Positions 42,878 through 52,597 are shown, counted from the stretch's first letter. The stretch: 64,000 nucleotides of DNA from Paraburkholderia edwinii (GCF_019428685.1 NZ_CP080095.1:3162001-3226000); one strand, 5' to 3'. The notes: generated from the sequence alone by a model not told the origin. Translations and numbers: made by a program.

Positions 42878-44404
42878 ATGACCGAACCGACGATAGAGAC
42901 GTCCGCCGCGGCCGACGACGACAACCAGATCATCGCGGAACGCCGCGAAAAGCTGCGTGCGCTGCGCGAGCAAGGCGTCGCCTACCCGAACGATTTCCAG
43001 CCGACCCACCACGCCGCCGATCTGCAAGCGCAATACGCGGACACCGACAAGGAAACGCTCGAAGCGCAAGCCCCCGGTGTCGCGATTGCCGGCCGCATGA
43101 TGCTTAAACGCGTGATGGGCAAGGCGAGCTTCGCGACGGTGCAGGACGGCTCGGGTCAGATCCAGTTCTTCGTCACGCCGGCCGACGTCGGCGAGGCGAC
43201 CTACGACGCGTTCAAGAAATGGGACCTCGGCGATATCGTCGCGGCGCGCGGCGTGCTGTTTCGTACGAACAAGGGCGAGCTGTCAGTGCGCTGCACGGAA
43301 CTGCGGCTGCTGTCGAAGGCGCTGCGGCCGCTGCCCGACAAGTTCCACGGCCTCGCCGATCAGGAAATGCGCTACCGCCAGCGCTACGTCGACCTGATCG
43401 TCACGCCGGAAACGCGCAAGACGTTTACCGCGCGCACGAAGACGATCTCGTCGATCCGCCGTTTCATGTCGGACGCCAGCTTTATGGAAGTCGAAACGCC
43501 GATGCTGCACCCGATTCCGGGCGGCGCCGCGGCGAAGCCGTTCGTCACGCATCACAACGCGCTCGATATGCAGATGTTCATGCGTATCGCGCCGGAACTG
43601 TATCTGAAGCGGCTGATCGTGGGCGGCTTCGAGCGCGTGTTCGAGATCAACCGGAATTTCCGTAACGAGGGCGTGTCGCCGCGCCACAATCCGGAATTCA
43701 CGATGATGGAGTTCTACGCCGCGTACACGAACTACACGTGGCTCATGGACTTCACCGAGCAGCTGATTCGCCAGGCGGCGATCGATGCGCTCGGCACCGC
43801 GACGATCAACTACCAGGGGCGCGAGCTCGATCTGTCGAAGCCGTTCCATCGGTTGACGATCACGCAGGCGATTCTCAAACACGCACCGCAGTACACGGAA
43901 GCGCAGTTGTCGGATGCCGCGTTCGTGCGTACGGAATTGAAGAAGTTCGGCGTCAACACGAACGAGCCGAAGTTCCTGAACGCCGGTCTCGGTTCGTTGC
44001 AGCTCGCGCTGTTCGAAGAGACCGCCGAAGCGCAGTTGTGGGAGCCGACGTACATCATCGACTACCCGGTCGAAGTGTCGCCGCTTGCGCGTGCGTCGGA
44101 TTCGGTCGAGGGCATTACCGAGCGCTTCGAGCTGTTCATCACGGGCCGCGAAATCGCCAATGGTTTCTCGGAGCTCAACGACCCCGAAGATCAGGCTGCG
44201 CGTTTCCGCAAGCAGGTCGATCAGAAGGACGCCGGCGACGAAGAAGCGATGTATTACGACGCCGACTATATCCGCGCGCTCGAATACGGCATGCCGCCGA
44301 CCGGCGGCTGCGGCATCGGTATCGACCGCCTCGTGATGCTGATCACCGATAGCCCGAGCATTCGCGATGTCATTCTGTTCCCGCATCTGCGCCGCGAAGA
44401 TTAA
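42878..44404 (+). CDS. lysS: Lysine--tRNA ligase (class II)
   Basis: A 508-residue class II LysRS: N-terminal OB-fold anticodon-binding domain ([32 protein letters not shown]), then the catalytic core with motif 1 ([22 protein letters not shown]), motif 2 ([26 protein letters not shown]) and motif 3 ([12 protein letters not shown]). ATG 42878, 30 bp after prfB. A strong terminator follows. Confidence 0.98.
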   Translation: MTEPTIETSAAADDDNQIIAERREKLRALREQGVAYPNDFQPTHHAADLQAQYADTDKETLEAQAPGVAIAGRMMLKRVMGKASFATVQDGSGQIQFFVTPADVGEATYDAFKKWDLGDIVAARGVLFRTNKGELSVRCTELRLLSKALRPLPDKFHGLADQEMRYRQRYVDLIVTPETRKTFTARTKTISSIRRFMSDASFMEVETPMLHPIPGGAAAKPFVTHHNALDMQMFMRIAPELYLKRLIVGGFERVFEINRNFRNEGVSPRHNPEFTMMEFYAAYTNYTWLMDFTEQLIRQAAIDALGTATINYQGRELDLSKPFHRLTITQAILKHAPQYTEAQLSDAAFVRTELKKFGVNTNEPKFLNAGLGSLQLALFEETAEAQLWEPTYIIDYPVEVSPLARASDSVEGITERFELFITGREIANGFSELNDPEDQAARFRKQVDQKDAGDEEAMYYDADYIRALEYGMPPTGGCGIGIDRLVMLITDSPSIRDVILFPHLRRED

Positions 44405-44435
44405 ACGCGCGGCCGCGGCTTCGACTGCATGACGA

Positions 44436-44479
44436 AACGCCCGCATACGGCTTGTTGCCGTATGCGGGCGTTGTCTTTT
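44436..44479 (+). terminator. Rho-independent terminator after lysS
   Basis: A 16-bp perfect stem (arms AACGCCCGCATACGGC / GCCGTATGCGGGCGTT) with TTGTT loop and a short T-rich tail (GTCTTTT), 32 nt after the lysS stop. Confidence 0.92.
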
Positions 44480-44673
44480 ATGCTCGCCTTGCTGATCGTT
44501 TGTAACTATCAGTAAGAAGTGCGGGTAGGAGGCGGGGGGAGGACGCGGGGCGCATGCGACGCCGCCGTTCATTCGATACAGAAGACGTTACAAATTGAAA
44601 CGATGCCGGTGGCCAGTTGTCGGACACTGTACGCATCATCAATGGCTGACTCTGCTTGAGACGGAGGCTAAAT

Positions 44674-45423
44674 ATGGACAATCCGAAAAACACACCCTCT
44701 TCGTCGCCGCGCCGTTTGCATCCGCTGATCGCTACTGCGGCGGGCGCTGTGATCGTCGCCAGCCTCGCGGCCACGGTCGCCATCACCGGCCTGTTCCCGA
44801 AGGCATCCAGCGACAGCGAGCAATCGAATCAGACGCAAGCCGCGCAGATCGCTTCGCAACCCGTCGTCGATACCGCGCAGCAGGCTAATCCGGCGCAGTA
44901 CGCGCAACAGCAGCAACAGCAGCAGCAGGCTGCACAGCAAGCCCAGCAGCAGGCCGCGCAACAGGCGCAGCCCGCGCCCGCCCCCGCTCCCACGCAACCT
45001 CCGGCGCAGCCTCAATATGCGCAGCAGACGCAGCCGGCGCCTCAGCCGCAACAGTACGCACCGCCGCAACAGGCGCCCCGCCCCGCGGTGTGCTCGAGCT
45101 GCGGCACGGTCATCGCCATTTCGGAAACGCGCCAGGAAGGCCACGGCACGGGTATCGGCGCGGTCGGCGGTGCGGTTGCGGGCGGCGTGATCGGCAACCA
45201 GTTCGGCAGCGGCGGCGGACGCACTGCGATGACGCTGCTTGGCGCCGTCGGCGGTGGATTCGCCGGCAACTCGGTCGAAAAGCATCTGCGCACGACCACG
45301 AGCTATTCAGTGCGTGTGCGGATGCAAAACGGCCATATCCGCTACTTCACGTACCATCAGCCGCCGCCGTTCCAGCAAGGCCAGCCCGTGCGGATCGAAA
45401 ACGGCACGCTGGTTGCGGGTTGA
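44674..45423 (+). CDS. Glycine-zipper (17 kDa antigen-like) protein with poly-Gln/Pro linker
   Basis: A 249-residue envelope protein. A signal-anchor-like segment at about residues 16-40 (LIATAAGAVIVASLAATVAITGL) is followed by a Gln/Ala/Pro-rich linker at about 50-140 with a run of eight Gln, a CSSC pair near 141-145, then a glycine-zipper 2TM domain (GTGIGAVGGAVAGGVIGNQFGSGGG) and a C-terminal YSVRVRMQNGHIRYFTYHQ element seen in 17 kDa surface antigen-like proteins. ATG 44674 has GGAGG upstream. No lipobox, so it is probably inner-membrane anchored. The poly-Q coding tract is a likely site of length variation. Confidence 0.82.
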   Translation: MDNPKNTPSSSPRRLHPLIATAAGAVIVASLAATVAITGLFPKASSDSEQSNQTQAAQIASQPVVDTAQQANPAQYAQQQQQQQQAAQQAQQQAAQQAQPAPAPAPTQPPAQPQYAQQTQPAPQPQQYAPPQQAPRPAVCSSCGTVIAISETRQEGHGTGIGAVGGAVAGGVIGNQFGSGGGRTAMTLLGAVGGGFAGNSVEKHLRTTTSYSVRVRMQNGHIRYFTYHQPPPFQQGQPVRIENGTLVAG

Positions 45424-45457
45424 CGTAACGCGCGCCCGCTTAAGGACGCATCACAAG

Positions 45458-45495
45458 AAAAAAGGCGATTCCCACAGGAATCGCCTTTTTGTTTG
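45458..45495. terminator. Bidirectional rho-independent terminator
   Basis: Stem GGCGATTCC / GGAATCGCC with CACA loop, extended by flanking A and T runs on both sides. It can end the glycine-zipper gene transcript on plus and the isc operon on minus. Confidence 0.92.
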
Positions 45496-45555
45496 CCTCG
45501 TGCGTGCTGCTATTGCGAGCCGCGTATTGCGTACGCGTGTCGCGAGTGACGTCTA

Positions 45556-45753
45556 TCAGTAATCAGCGTCCTCAATCCAGGCCGCCTGAATCGCTTCGAG
45601 AATCTTCTCGTTCGAGCGGTTAGGATCGTCGTCGAAACCGTCGAGCTCCATCACCCAGCGATGCAGATCCGTGAACCGCACCTGCTGCGGATCGATGTCC
45701 GGGTGCTTGTCCGTCAACGCCATCGCGATGTCCTGCGTATCGGTCCACTTCAT
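45556..45753 (-). CDS. iscX: Fe-S cluster assembly protein IscX
   Basis: A 65-residue acidic protein, full length for IscX (YfhJ): MKWTDTQDIAMAL at the start, then DIDPQQVRFTDLHRWVMEL and the acidic LDGFDDDPNRSNEKILEAIQAAWIEE-like end. IscX binds IscS and iron and tunes cluster assembly. It is the last gene of the isc operon, 16 bp after fdx. The start is ATG 45753; the longer open frame upstream reads fdx out of frame. Confidence 0.95.
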   Translation of the reverse strand: MKWTDTQDIAMALTDKHPDIDPQQVRFTDLHRWVMELDGFDDDPNRSNEKILEAIQAAWIEDADY

Positions 45754-45769
45754 GGCTGCATGCTCCTTG

Positions 45770-46111
45770 TTAGTGATTTTCCTTCGCGTGATTGATCGAG
45801 TAGCGCGGAATCTCGACGACGAGGTCGTCGCTTTCCGGCACGATCGCCTGACACGACAGCCGCGACTCGCGTTCGAGCCCCCAGGCTTTGTCGAGCAGGT
45901 CGTCTTCGTCTTCCTCCGACGGCTCGAGCGCATCGAAGCCCTCGCGCACGATCACATGACACGTGGTGCACGCGCACGACTTCTCACACGCATGCTCGAT
46001 TTCGATGCCGTTCTCGAGCAGCGTGTCGCAGACGCTCTTGCCCGGCACGGCGTCGATCACCGCGCCCTCGGGGCACAGCTCGACATGAGGCAATACAACG
46101 ATTTGAGGCAT
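45770..46111 (-). CDS. fdx: ISC-system 2Fe-2S ferredoxin
   Basis: A 113-residue adrenodoxin-type ferredoxin that supplies electrons to the IscU/IscS complex. The cluster cysteines are in ACEKSCACTTC (C-X5-C-X2-C) near residues 42-51 and the fourth in SRLSCQAIV near 87. Acidic segment EPSEEDEDDLLD is typical. Between hscA (183 bp upstream) and iscX. Confidence 0.96.
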   Translation of the reverse strand: MPQIVVLPHVELCPEGAVIDAVPGKSVCDTLLENGIEIEHACEKSCACTTCHVIVREGFDALEPSEEDEDDLLDKAWGLERESRLSCQAIVPESDDLVVEIPRYSINHAKENH

Positions 46112-46294
46112 AGATGTTCCGTTTGATACCGCTTGATACCGCTTGATGCACGTTCGGCTTTGCGTGCTGATGTCTGACTTCGCACGCGGATGCCGCCCGG
46201 CAGCACCTTCGTTATTTTACTGACAGCGCGCGCGATTTTCGCATGCGCCTCGTGATGTCGCCTCATGAAGCCGCCTCATGAAGCCGCATCACGT
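46112..46294. repeat. hscA-fdx spacer with two short tandem repeats
   Basis: The 183-bp spacer holds a 10-bp unit TTGATACCGC repeated about 2.5 times (46126-46150) and a unit GCCTCATGAAGCC repeated about twice (46260-46287). They look like simple slippage repeats; no RNA gene or terminator is evident. Confidence 0.6.
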
Positions 46295-48166
46295 TCAGAT
46301 CTCGTCGAGCTTGCGGCCCGCGAGCGCCCGGCGAATGCCCTTGTCCATCCGGCGCGCCGCGAATTCGTCGGTGCCGGCGGCCAGCGCCTTGGTCGCCGAT
46401 TCGATCGCGTCCGCGTCGTTGCTTTGCGCGACGTTGCGCAGCGCGGTCAGCAGCGTATCGAGCGCGCCGCGTTCGTCTGCGTCGAGCAGATCGGCGTCCA
46501 CGGCCAGCGCGGCGTCGGTTGCTTCGACGAGACGCTGCGCCTCCACCTGCGCTTCGCGCAGCGCGCGGGCGCGCATATCGACTTCAGCGGCGCTGAAACT
46601 GTCTTCGAGCATGCGCGCGATGTCGTCGTCGGCGAGACCGTACGACGGCTTGACGACCACCGACGCCTCGACGCCCGAATGCTGCTCGCGCGCGAACACC
46701 GACAGCAGCCCGTCCGCGTCGACCTGATAGGTCACGCGGATGCGGGCCGCGCCCGCCGCCATCGGTGGAATGCCGCGCAGCTCGAAGCGCGCAAGCGACC
46801 GGCAATCCGACACCAGTTCGCGCTCGCCCTGCACGACGTGGATGGCCATCGCGGTCTGGCCGTCCTTGAACGTCGTGAAATCCTGCGCGCGCGCGACCGG
46901 AATCGTCGAATTGCGCGGGATGATCTTTTCGGTGAGGCCGCCCATCGTTTCGACGCCGAGCGACAGCGGAATCACGTCGAGCAGCAACCACTCGTCGCCC
47001 TCGGCGCCCCGGTTGCCGGCAAGCAGATCGGCCTGGATCGCGGCGCCGAGCGCGACGACCTGATCCGGATCGAGATTGATCAACGGCGGCTGGCCGAAGA
47101 ACGATTCGACCGCGCGGCGCATCACCGGCATACGCGTCGCGCCGCCGACGAGCACGACGCCCTTGATATCGGCCGGCGTCACTTTCGCGTCGCGCAGCGC
47201 TTTGCGCGTGGGCCCGAGCGTGCGTTGCACCAGCGCTTCGGTAATCGCGGCGAACGTCGGTTCGTCGATCGTCTGATCGATCCGCACGCCGTTCGACAGC
47301 GCGACGTCGACTGTTGCCTGCGGCGCGCTCGACAACGCCTCCTTGGTCGAACGCACGGTGTCGAGCAGGAGGCGCACGTCTTCAGGCTTGAGCGTCTCGC
47401 GCGCGATATTCGCCTGGGCGAGTACGTGACGGAACAGTGCATGGTCGAAATCATCGCCGCCAAGCGCCGAATCGCCGCCCGCTGCAAGCACTTCGAACAC
47501 GCCTTTGGTGAGCTTCAGAATCGACAGGTCGAACGTGCCGCCGCCGAGGTCGAAGACGGCGTAAAGCCCTTCAGCGCCGTTATCGAGCCCGTACGCAATC
47601 GCCGCGGCGGTCGGTTCGTTCAGGAGGCGCAGCACATTGAGGCCGGCGAGGCGCGCGGCATCCTTCGTCGCCTGGCGCTGCGCTTCGTCGAAATAGGCGG
47701 GCACCGTGATCACCGCGCCGACCAGTTCGTCACCGAGTGTGTCTTCGGCGCGCTGACGCAGCGTTGCGAGAATTTCGGCCGATACCTCGACCGGGCTTTT
47801 CACGCCGTCGACGGTACGAATCTGCACCATGCCGGGCGCGTCGACGAAATCGTAGGGCGCGTTTTCGGCGCCCTCCACTTCGCTCTTGCCGCGACCCATG
47901 AAGCGCTTGACCGACACGATCGTGTTGCGCGGATCGGTCGCCGCTTCGGCCTTCGCCGTGCGCCCGATGCGGCGGCGGCCGTTCTCCAGATAGCGGACCA
48001 CCGAAGGCAGCAGCATGTGGCCGTCTTCATCGGGCAATACATCGGGCACACCACTGCGCACCGCCGCGACGAGAGAATTGGTCGTGCCAAGATCGATACC
48101 GACCGCGAGGCGCCGCTGATGCGGCGCGGGCGCCATGCCGGGTTCAGAGATTTGCAGTAAAGCCAT
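46295..48166 (-). CDS. hscA: Fe-S cluster chaperone HscA
   Basis: Specialised Hsp70 that releases clusters from IscU with HscB. ATPase motifs: [13 protein letters not shown] near residue 20, the [13 protein letters not shown] phosphate loop near 205 and [13 protein letters not shown] near 345; the substrate-binding domain and alpha lid follow. 623 residues, full length. Order hscB-hscA-fdx is that of the standard isc operon. Confidence 0.97.
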   Translation of the reverse strand: MALLQISEPGMAPAPHQRRLAVGIDLGTTNSLVAAVRSGVPDVLPDEDGHMLLPSVVRYLENGRRRIGRTAKAEAATDPRNTIVSVKRFMGRGKSEVEGAENAPYDFVDAPGMVQIRTVDGVKSPVEVSAEILATLRQRAEDTLGDELVGAVITVPAYFDEAQRQATKDAARLAGLNVLRLLNEPTAAAIAYGLDNGAEGLYAVFDLGGGTFDLSILKLTKGVFEVLAAGGDSALGGDDFDHALFRHVLAQANIARETLKPEDVRLLLDTVRSTKEALSSAPQATVDVALSNGVRIDQTIDEPTFAAITEALVQRTLGPTRKALRDAKVTPADIKGVVLVGGATRMPVMRRAVESFFGQPPLINLDPDQVVALGAAIQADLLAGNRGAEGDEWLLLDVIPLSLGVETMGGLTEKIIPRNSTIPVARAQDFTTFKDGQTAMAIHVVQGERELVSDCRSLARFELRGIPPMAAGAARIRVTYQVDADGLLSVFAREQHSGVEASVVVKPSYGLADDDIARMLEDSFSAAEVDMRARALREAQVEAQRLVEATDAALAVDADLLDADERGALDTLLTALRNVAQSNDADAIESATKALAAGTDEFAARRMDKGIRRALAGRKLDEI

Positions 48167-48238
48167 CTGGAGTCTTCTTCGGGGAACGTTACGCCCCGTG
48201 CTGGATTATTTTGTGTTTGCGGGATTACAAGGCTGCGC

Positions 48239-48766
48239 TCAATCTTCGAGCTTCTCGATCTGCGCGCCGATTTCCGACGCGACGCGCTCGATAAACATCA
48301 ACTGCCGCACCGCCTCGCTCGCGGCCTGGTCGGAGCCGCTGTCGAGCAGCGCCGCGAGCTTCGTGAAGCGCAGGCCTTCTTCTTCGCGCAGTTCGGCAAG
48401 CAAGGCATCGAGTTCGTCGATGTTTTTCGCGCCTGCCGCGTCTTCGATGCGCTCGCGCCATTCCATCTGCTGCATCAGAAACGCCGGTTCCATCGCCGTG
48501 TTGTTTTCGGCGCCGACATCGATGCCGCGCAGCGACAACAGGTACGTCGCGCGCTTCAACGGATCGCGCAGCGTGCGGTAAGCCTCGTTCGTACGCGTGG
48601 CCCATTGCATCGCGATGCGCTTTTGCGCGTCGCCGGCCGCGGCGAAACGGTCCGGATGCACCTGCGCCTGCACGGTGCGGTACGCGTCGTCGAGCGCCTG
48701 CGTATCGAGCGCAAATTGCGCAGGCAGATGGAACAGGTCGAAGTGACTGTCGGTGAGCGATGCCAT
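48239..48766 (-). CDS. hscB: Co-chaperone HscB
   Basis: J-domain co-chaperone bringing IscU to HscA. N-terminal J domain contains the HPD motif ([15 protein letters not shown] near residue 36) and the C-terminal three-helix domain binds IscU. 175 residues from ATG 48766 (a TTG precedes it by one codon). A terminator-like hairpin lies just upstream, between iscA and this gene. Confidence 0.95.
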   Translation of the reverse strand: MASLTDSHFDLFHLPAQFALDTQALDDAYRTVQAQVHPDRFAAAGDAQKRIAMQWATRTNEAYRTLRDPLKRATYLLSLRGIDVGAENNTAMEPAFLMQQMEWRERIEDAAGAKNIDELDALLAELREEEGLRFTKLAALLDSGSDQAASEAVRQLMFIERVASEIGAQIEKLED

Positions 48767-48786
48767 CAAAATGCTTTGTCCGTCGA

Positions 48787-48816
48787 ATTGAAAAAAGGCG
48801 GCACAGGCCGCCTTTT
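48787..48816 (-). terminator. Terminator-like hairpin between iscA and hscB
   Basis: On the minus strand, arms AAAAGGCGGC / GCCGCCTTTT with a CTGT loop, followed by a run of T. It lies in the 67-bp spacer inside the operon and has the form of an intrinsic terminator. Confidence 0.8.
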
Positions 48817-48833
48817 CGATCCTACCCGCCCGC

Positions 48834-49157
48834 TTACACGCGGAACGATTCGCCGCAGCCGCACTCGTCCTTGGCGTTCGGGTTGTTGAACCTGAAGCCT
48901 TCGTTCAACCCTTCGCGCGCGAAATCGAGTTCGGTGCCGTCGATATACGCGAGACTCTTCGGATCGACGATAAGCTTCACGCCGTTGCATTCGAACACTT
49001 CGTCTTCGGCTGCGAGTTCATCGACGTACTCGAGCTTGTACGCAAGGCCCGAACAGCCGGTCGTGCGCACGCCGACTCGCAGCCCGACGCCCTTACCGCG
49101 CCGGGACAGGTACTTCTGCACGTGTTGTGCTGCTTTTTCGGTCAACGTAATTGCCAT
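48834..49157 (-). CDS. iscA: Iron-sulfur cluster carrier IscA
   Basis: A-type carrier of 107 residues with the three conserved cysteines: TTGCSGLAY near residue 35 and CGCGESF near 99-101. [10 protein letters not shown] is the usual N-terminus, so ATG 49157 is chosen over the longer frame. Lies 121 bp after iscU. Confidence 0.97.
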   Translation of the reverse strand: MAITLTEKAAQHVQKYLSRRGKGVGLRVGVRTTGCSGLAYKLEYVDELAAEDEVFECNGVKLIVDPKSLAYIDGTELDFAREGLNEGFRFNNPNAKDECGCGESFRV

Positions 49158-49278
49158 AGCGTTTCTCTTTGCGCAGCGCGTTGCCTGCTGATTTCTGCCC
49201 TTACCGCCCTTACTACCCATTCCCGGCAGCACGCTGCGATCCTGCCTGCTTCAAACCTTGAGTCATGAACCTCGAATC

Positions 49279-49698
49279 TCAAGCCGCCTGCTTGTCGCCC
49301 GCGGGCGCCGCAGCTTCGCCGCCGTGACGCTGCTTGTAGTCGGCGACCGCTGCCTTGATCGCGTCTTCCGCGAGAATCGAGCAGTGAATCTTCACCGGCG
49401 GCAGCGCCAGTTCCTCGGCGATCTGCGTGTTCTTGATCTCGAGCGCCTGATCGAGCGTCTTGCCCTTCACCCATTCGGTGACGAGCGAGCTCGACGCGAT
49501 CGCGGAGCCGCAACCGTAGGTCTTGAACTTCGCGTCTTCGATCACGCCGTCCGCGCCGACGCGAATCTGCAGCTTCATCACGTCGCCGCACGCCGGCGCG
49601 CCGACCATGCCGGTGCCGACCGTGTCGTCGTCCTTCGAGAAGGAACCGACGTTGCGCGGGTTTTCGTAGTGGTCCAGAACCTTATCGCTGTAAGCCAT
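49279..49698 (-). CDS. iscU: Iron-sulfur cluster scaffold IscU
   Basis: Scaffold on which IscS assembles clusters. Key residues: VGAPACGDVMKLQ (Cys near 37, Asp near 39), YGCGSAIASSS (Cys near 63), LPPVKIHCSILAEDA (HscA-binding LPPVK and Cys near 106). 139 residues with an Ala-rich tail. 90 bp after iscS. Confidence 0.98.
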   Translation of the reverse strand: MAYSDKVLDHYENPRNVGSFSKDDDTVGTGMVGAPACGDVMKLQIRVGADGVIEDAKFKTYGCGSAIASSSLVTEWVKGKTLDQALEIKNTQIAEELALPPVKIHCSILAEDAIKAAVADYKQRHGGEAAAPAGDKQAA

Positions 49699-49788
49699 GT
49701 TGACACTCCTTGATTCGTTTCAAGCTGCCGGTTCGCCTGCGTTCGCAGCGTTCTCCGGCATTTATTGTTCCCGGCGCGCTAGTGTGCG

Positions 49789-51012
49789 TTAGTGCGCGGC
49801 CCACTGAATCGTCGACAGGTCGACGCCGTCCTTGTGCATTTCCCACAGCGGCGAGAGGTCGCGCAGCTTCGCAATCTTCGTGTTCAGCAGATTGATCACG
49901 TAATCGACGTCCTGCTCCGTCGTGAAGCGGCCCACCGTAAAACGGATCGAGCTGTGCGCGAGCTCGTCGTTGCGGCCGAGCGCGCGCAGCACATACGACG
50001 GCTCGAGCGACGCGGACGTGCACGCCGAACCCGACGACACCGCGACATCCTTCACGGCCATAATCAGCGACTCGCCTTCGACGAAGTTGAAGCTGATGTT
50101 CAGGTTGTGCGGCACACGGCTTTCCATGTCGCCGTTCACATACACTTCCTCGATCTGCGACAGGCCGCGCAGCAGACGGTCGCGCAGCATGCGAATGCGC
50201 TCGTTCTCGGTCGCCATTTCTTCGCGCGCGATACGGAACGCCTCGCCCATGCCGACGATCTGGTGCGTGGCCAGCGTGCCCGAACGCATGCCGCGCTCGT
50301 GGCCGCCGCCGTGCATCTGCGCCTCGATGCGCACGCGCGGCTTGCGGCGCACATACAGCGCGCCGATGCCCTTCGGGCCATACGTCTTGTGTGCCGAGAA
50401 CGACATCAGGTCGACCTTGAGCTTCTGCAGGTCGATTTCGACCTTGCCCGTCGCTTGCGCGGCGTCGACGTGGAAAATGATGCCCTTTTCGCGGCAGATT
50501 TCGCCGATCGTCGCGATATCCTGGATCACGCCGATCTCGTTGTTCACGTGCATCACCGAGACGAGGATCGTGTCCGGACGCAGCGCGGCCTTGAACACGT
50601 CGATATCGATCAGACCATCATCCTTCACGTCGAGATACGTGACCTCATAACCTTCACGCTCGAGCTCGCGGGTCGTGTCGAGCACGGCCTTGTGCTCGGT
50701 CTTCACCGTAATGATGTGCTTGCCCTTGCCCTTGTAGAAGTGCGCGGCGCCCTTGATCGCAAGGTTGTCCGACTCCGTTGCGCCCGACGTCCAGATGATT
50801 TCGCGCGGGTCTGCGTTGACGAGCGCGGCGACGTTTTCGCGTGCTTCTTCAACCGCGCGCTCCGCGTCCCAGCCGTATGCGTGGCTGCGCGATGCGGGGT
50901 TGCCGAACTGCTCGCGCAGATACGGGATCATCTTGTCCACCACGCGCGGATCGACAGGTGTCGTCGCGCTGTAGTCCATGTAAATGGGCAGGTGGGGAAT
51001 GTCGTTATTCAT
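49789..51012 (-). CDS. iscS: Cysteine desulfurase IscS
   Basis: PLP enzyme that provides sulfur for clusters and tRNA thiolation. PLP lysine in [12 protein letters not shown] near residue 208, catalytic cysteine loop [13 protein letters not shown] near 330, and the usual C-terminus ending [25 protein letters not shown] 51012 has GGAG 7 nt upstream and yields 407 residues; an ATG six codons upstream is less likely. Confidence 0.97.
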   Translation of the reverse strand: MNNDIPHLPIYMDYSATTPVDPRVVDKMIPYLREQFGNPASRSHAYGWDAERAVEEARENVAALVNADPREIIWTSGATESDNLAIKGAAHFYKGKGKHIITVKTEHKAVLDTTRELEREGYEVTYLDVKDDGLIDIDVFKAALRPDTILVSVMHVNNEIGVIQDIATIGEICREKGIIFHVDAAQATGKVEIDLQKLKVDLMSFSAHKTYGPKGIGALYVRRKPRVRIEAQMHGGGHERGMRSGTLATHQIVGMGEAFRIAREEMATENERIRMLRDRLLRGLSQIEEVYVNGDMESRVPHNLNISFNFVEGESLIMAVKDVAVSSGSACTSASLEPSYVLRALGRNDELAHSSIRFTVGRFTTEQDVDYVINLLNTKIAKLRDLSPLWEMHKDGVDLSTIQWAAH

Positions 51013-51113
51013 CAATCGCTCCGGGGACATCGTTGCTTTTGGCTACTGTGGTTCTAGCGCAAGCGCCGCGTACGCTATGAATGCGTCTTGTGCGGCAGCG
51101 CCCTGCTTCACGC

Positions 51114-51647
51114 TTAAGAACCAGCCATATTGAAAACAGAATTCGGCCCTTTCGGCAGGACCCGCGTCGGCTCGACCGCCGGGGCCTCCGAACGCCTGTC
51201 GCGCAGCACCGTGGCCGGTGCGGCTTCACGTGCGCGCTGCTGATCGACCAGATCTTTCAGCGAGACCGAATCGAGGTATTCGACCATCTTCTGGTTCAGC
51301 GTGGACCAGAGCTCGTGGGTCATGCAATGGCCGTCGCGCTGCTTGGTGCCTTCGCACGTGCCCTTGCCGCCGCATTGCGTGGCATCGAGCGGTTCGTCGA
51401 CAGCGATGATGATGTCGGCCACCGTGACGTCTTCGGCGCGGCGCGCGAGGTTATAACCGCCCCCCGGACCGCGCACGGACTCGACGATCTCGTGACGGCG
51501 CAGCTTCCCGAACAGCTGTTCGAGATAGGACAGGGAGATGTGCTGGCGCTGGCTGATACCCGCAAGCGTCACCGGGCCCTGCTCCTGGCGCAGTGCCAGG
51601 TCAATCATCGCCGTGACGGCGAAACGGCCTTTCGTGGTGAGTCTCAT
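51114..51647 (-). CDS. iscR: Fe-S cluster transcriptional regulator IscR
   Basis: Rrf2-family winged-helix regulator of isc genes that represses its own operon when loaded with [2Fe-2S]. N-terminal HTH MRLTTKGRFAVTAMIDLAL..ISLSYLEQLFGKLRR. Cluster ligands are all visible: QCGGKGTCEGTKQRDGHC gives three Cys, with the His in MTHELW. 177 residues from ATG 51647. It heads the operon iscR-S-U-A-hscB-hscA-fdx-iscX. Its own promoter carries a candidate IscR site. Confidence 0.97.
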   Translation of the reverse strand: MRLTTKGRFAVTAMIDLALRQEQGPVTLAGISQRQHISLSYLEQLFGKLRRHEIVESVRGPGGGYNLARRAEDVTVADIIIAVDEPLDATQCGGKGTCEGTKQRDGHCMTHELWSTLNQKMVEYLDSVSLKDLVDQQRAREAAPATVLRDRRSEAPAVEPTRVLPKGPNSVFNMAGS

Positions 51648-51684
51648 GATGTGTGGGAACCGCAATTCTCGACAAGTTTGCTCA

Positions 51685-51716
51685 AGTATAAATACATGAG
51701 CTATTTAGTCAAGTAT
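51685..51716 (-). promoter_or_regulatory. isc operon promoter with overlapping IscR type 1-like site
   Basis: On minus: -35 TTGACT (51707-51712), 16-bp spacer, -10 TATACT (51685-51690), about 40 nt before the iscR ATG. The 25-bp segment 51692-51716 matches the E. coli IscR type 1 consensus at 21 of 25 positions by my count, covering the -35 and spacer, so cluster-loaded IscR should block polymerase. Confidence 0.85.
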
Positions 51717-51838
51717 CCCTATCCCGATTTGGGTCATTACTTAAAAATTTTGGGGCCGAAGTGGAGGATTCTGACGCGACGCGCTTTCGCTTCGGACGTT
51801 GCTTGGCCGGAACCGGATTTATCTTGTTCGGCCTACGC

Positions 51839-52324
51839 TCAACCGGCCTGAAGCTGGACGCGTAGCGCAGCAACCAGCCCGCTGCACGCCGCCTCGCACT
51901 GATCCAGTACGGTCTCGAATCCGTTCGCACCGCCGAAATACGGGTCGGCGACTTCGCGCGCGTCGGCTTGCGGCGCAAATTCCATCAGCAAGCGGATCTT
52001 GTCGCGATGAGCCGGGGGACAGATCCGGTTCAATGCGGCGACATTCGCGTCGTCCATCGCGATCAGCAGGTCGAAACGCTCGAAGTCGGCGGCGCCGATC
52101 TGACGGCCGCGCAATTGCGACAGATCGTAACCGCGACCACGCGCAGCGTACTGGGCACGCTCGTCGGGCGCCTCACCGATATGCCAATTGCCGGTGCCGG
52201 CTGAGTCGACGATCACACGGTCCGACAGTCTCGCCGCAGCCAGCTGGTAGCGCATCACGCCCTCCGCCGTCGGCGAGCGGCAGATATTTCCTAGACAGAC
52301 GAAGCAGACGGCAATCGGTTTCAT
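51839..52324 (-). CDS. Low-molecular-weight protein tyrosine phosphatase
   Basis: A 161-residue LMW-PTP. The P-loop CLGNICRS (C-X5-R) is at residues 10-17 and the general-acid aspartate sits in DPYFGG near 123. This family includes both cytoplasmic regulatory enzymes and Wzb-like partners of polysaccharide tyrosine kinases; no capsule genes are adjacent, so the role is open. It is upstream of iscR on the same strand with a 190-bp gap. Confidence 0.92.
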   Translation of the reverse strand: MKPIAVCFVCLGNICRSPTAEGVMRYQLAAARLSDRVIVDSAGTGNWHIGEAPDERAQYAARGRGYDLSQLRGRQIGAADFERFDLLIAMDDANVAALNRICPPAHRDKIRLLMEFAPQADAREVADPYFGGANGFETVLDQCEAACSGLVAALRVQLQAG

Positions 52325-52360
52325 CAATAGATCAAGGTAGGCCGCGTGACAGGCAGGCGC

Positions 52361-52597
52361 TTACAGCGGCTGCGACTGCAGCGTGACGTTCGTGTGCATC
52401 GACTGCGCCGTGGCTGCGTGGTCGTCGTCGACGAATCCGTACGACACGGTGCGCGCCAGTTCGGCGGTCACTTCGCTTGCGGCCAGCGGCGCCGAGCTCG
52501 CGTGCTTCACAGCCGTGCTGCACAGGTGCAGGAATGCGACTGCTGCGAGGGGCAGAACGATCGCCAAAGGCCAGTACATCGATATTGTCTTTTTCAT
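52361..52597 (-). CDS. Small membrane-anchored or secreted hypothetical protein
   Basis: A 78-residue protein starting MKKTISMYWPLAIVLPLAAVAFLHLC, a clear signal or anchor segment, followed by a short polar domain. ATG 52597; weak GAGAG upstream. No family recognised. Basic N-terminus plus one hydrophobic segment make it more credible than random ORFs nearby. Confidence 0.5.
   Translation of the reverse strand: MKKTISMYWPLAIVLPLAAVAFLHLCSTAVKHASSAPLAASEVTAELARTVSYGFVDDDHAATAQSMHTNVTLQSQPL

Noticed and set aside
46265..48160. 631-aa plus-strand ORF opposite hscA
   Set aside because: Shadow of hscA caused by codon bias; no recognisable family.
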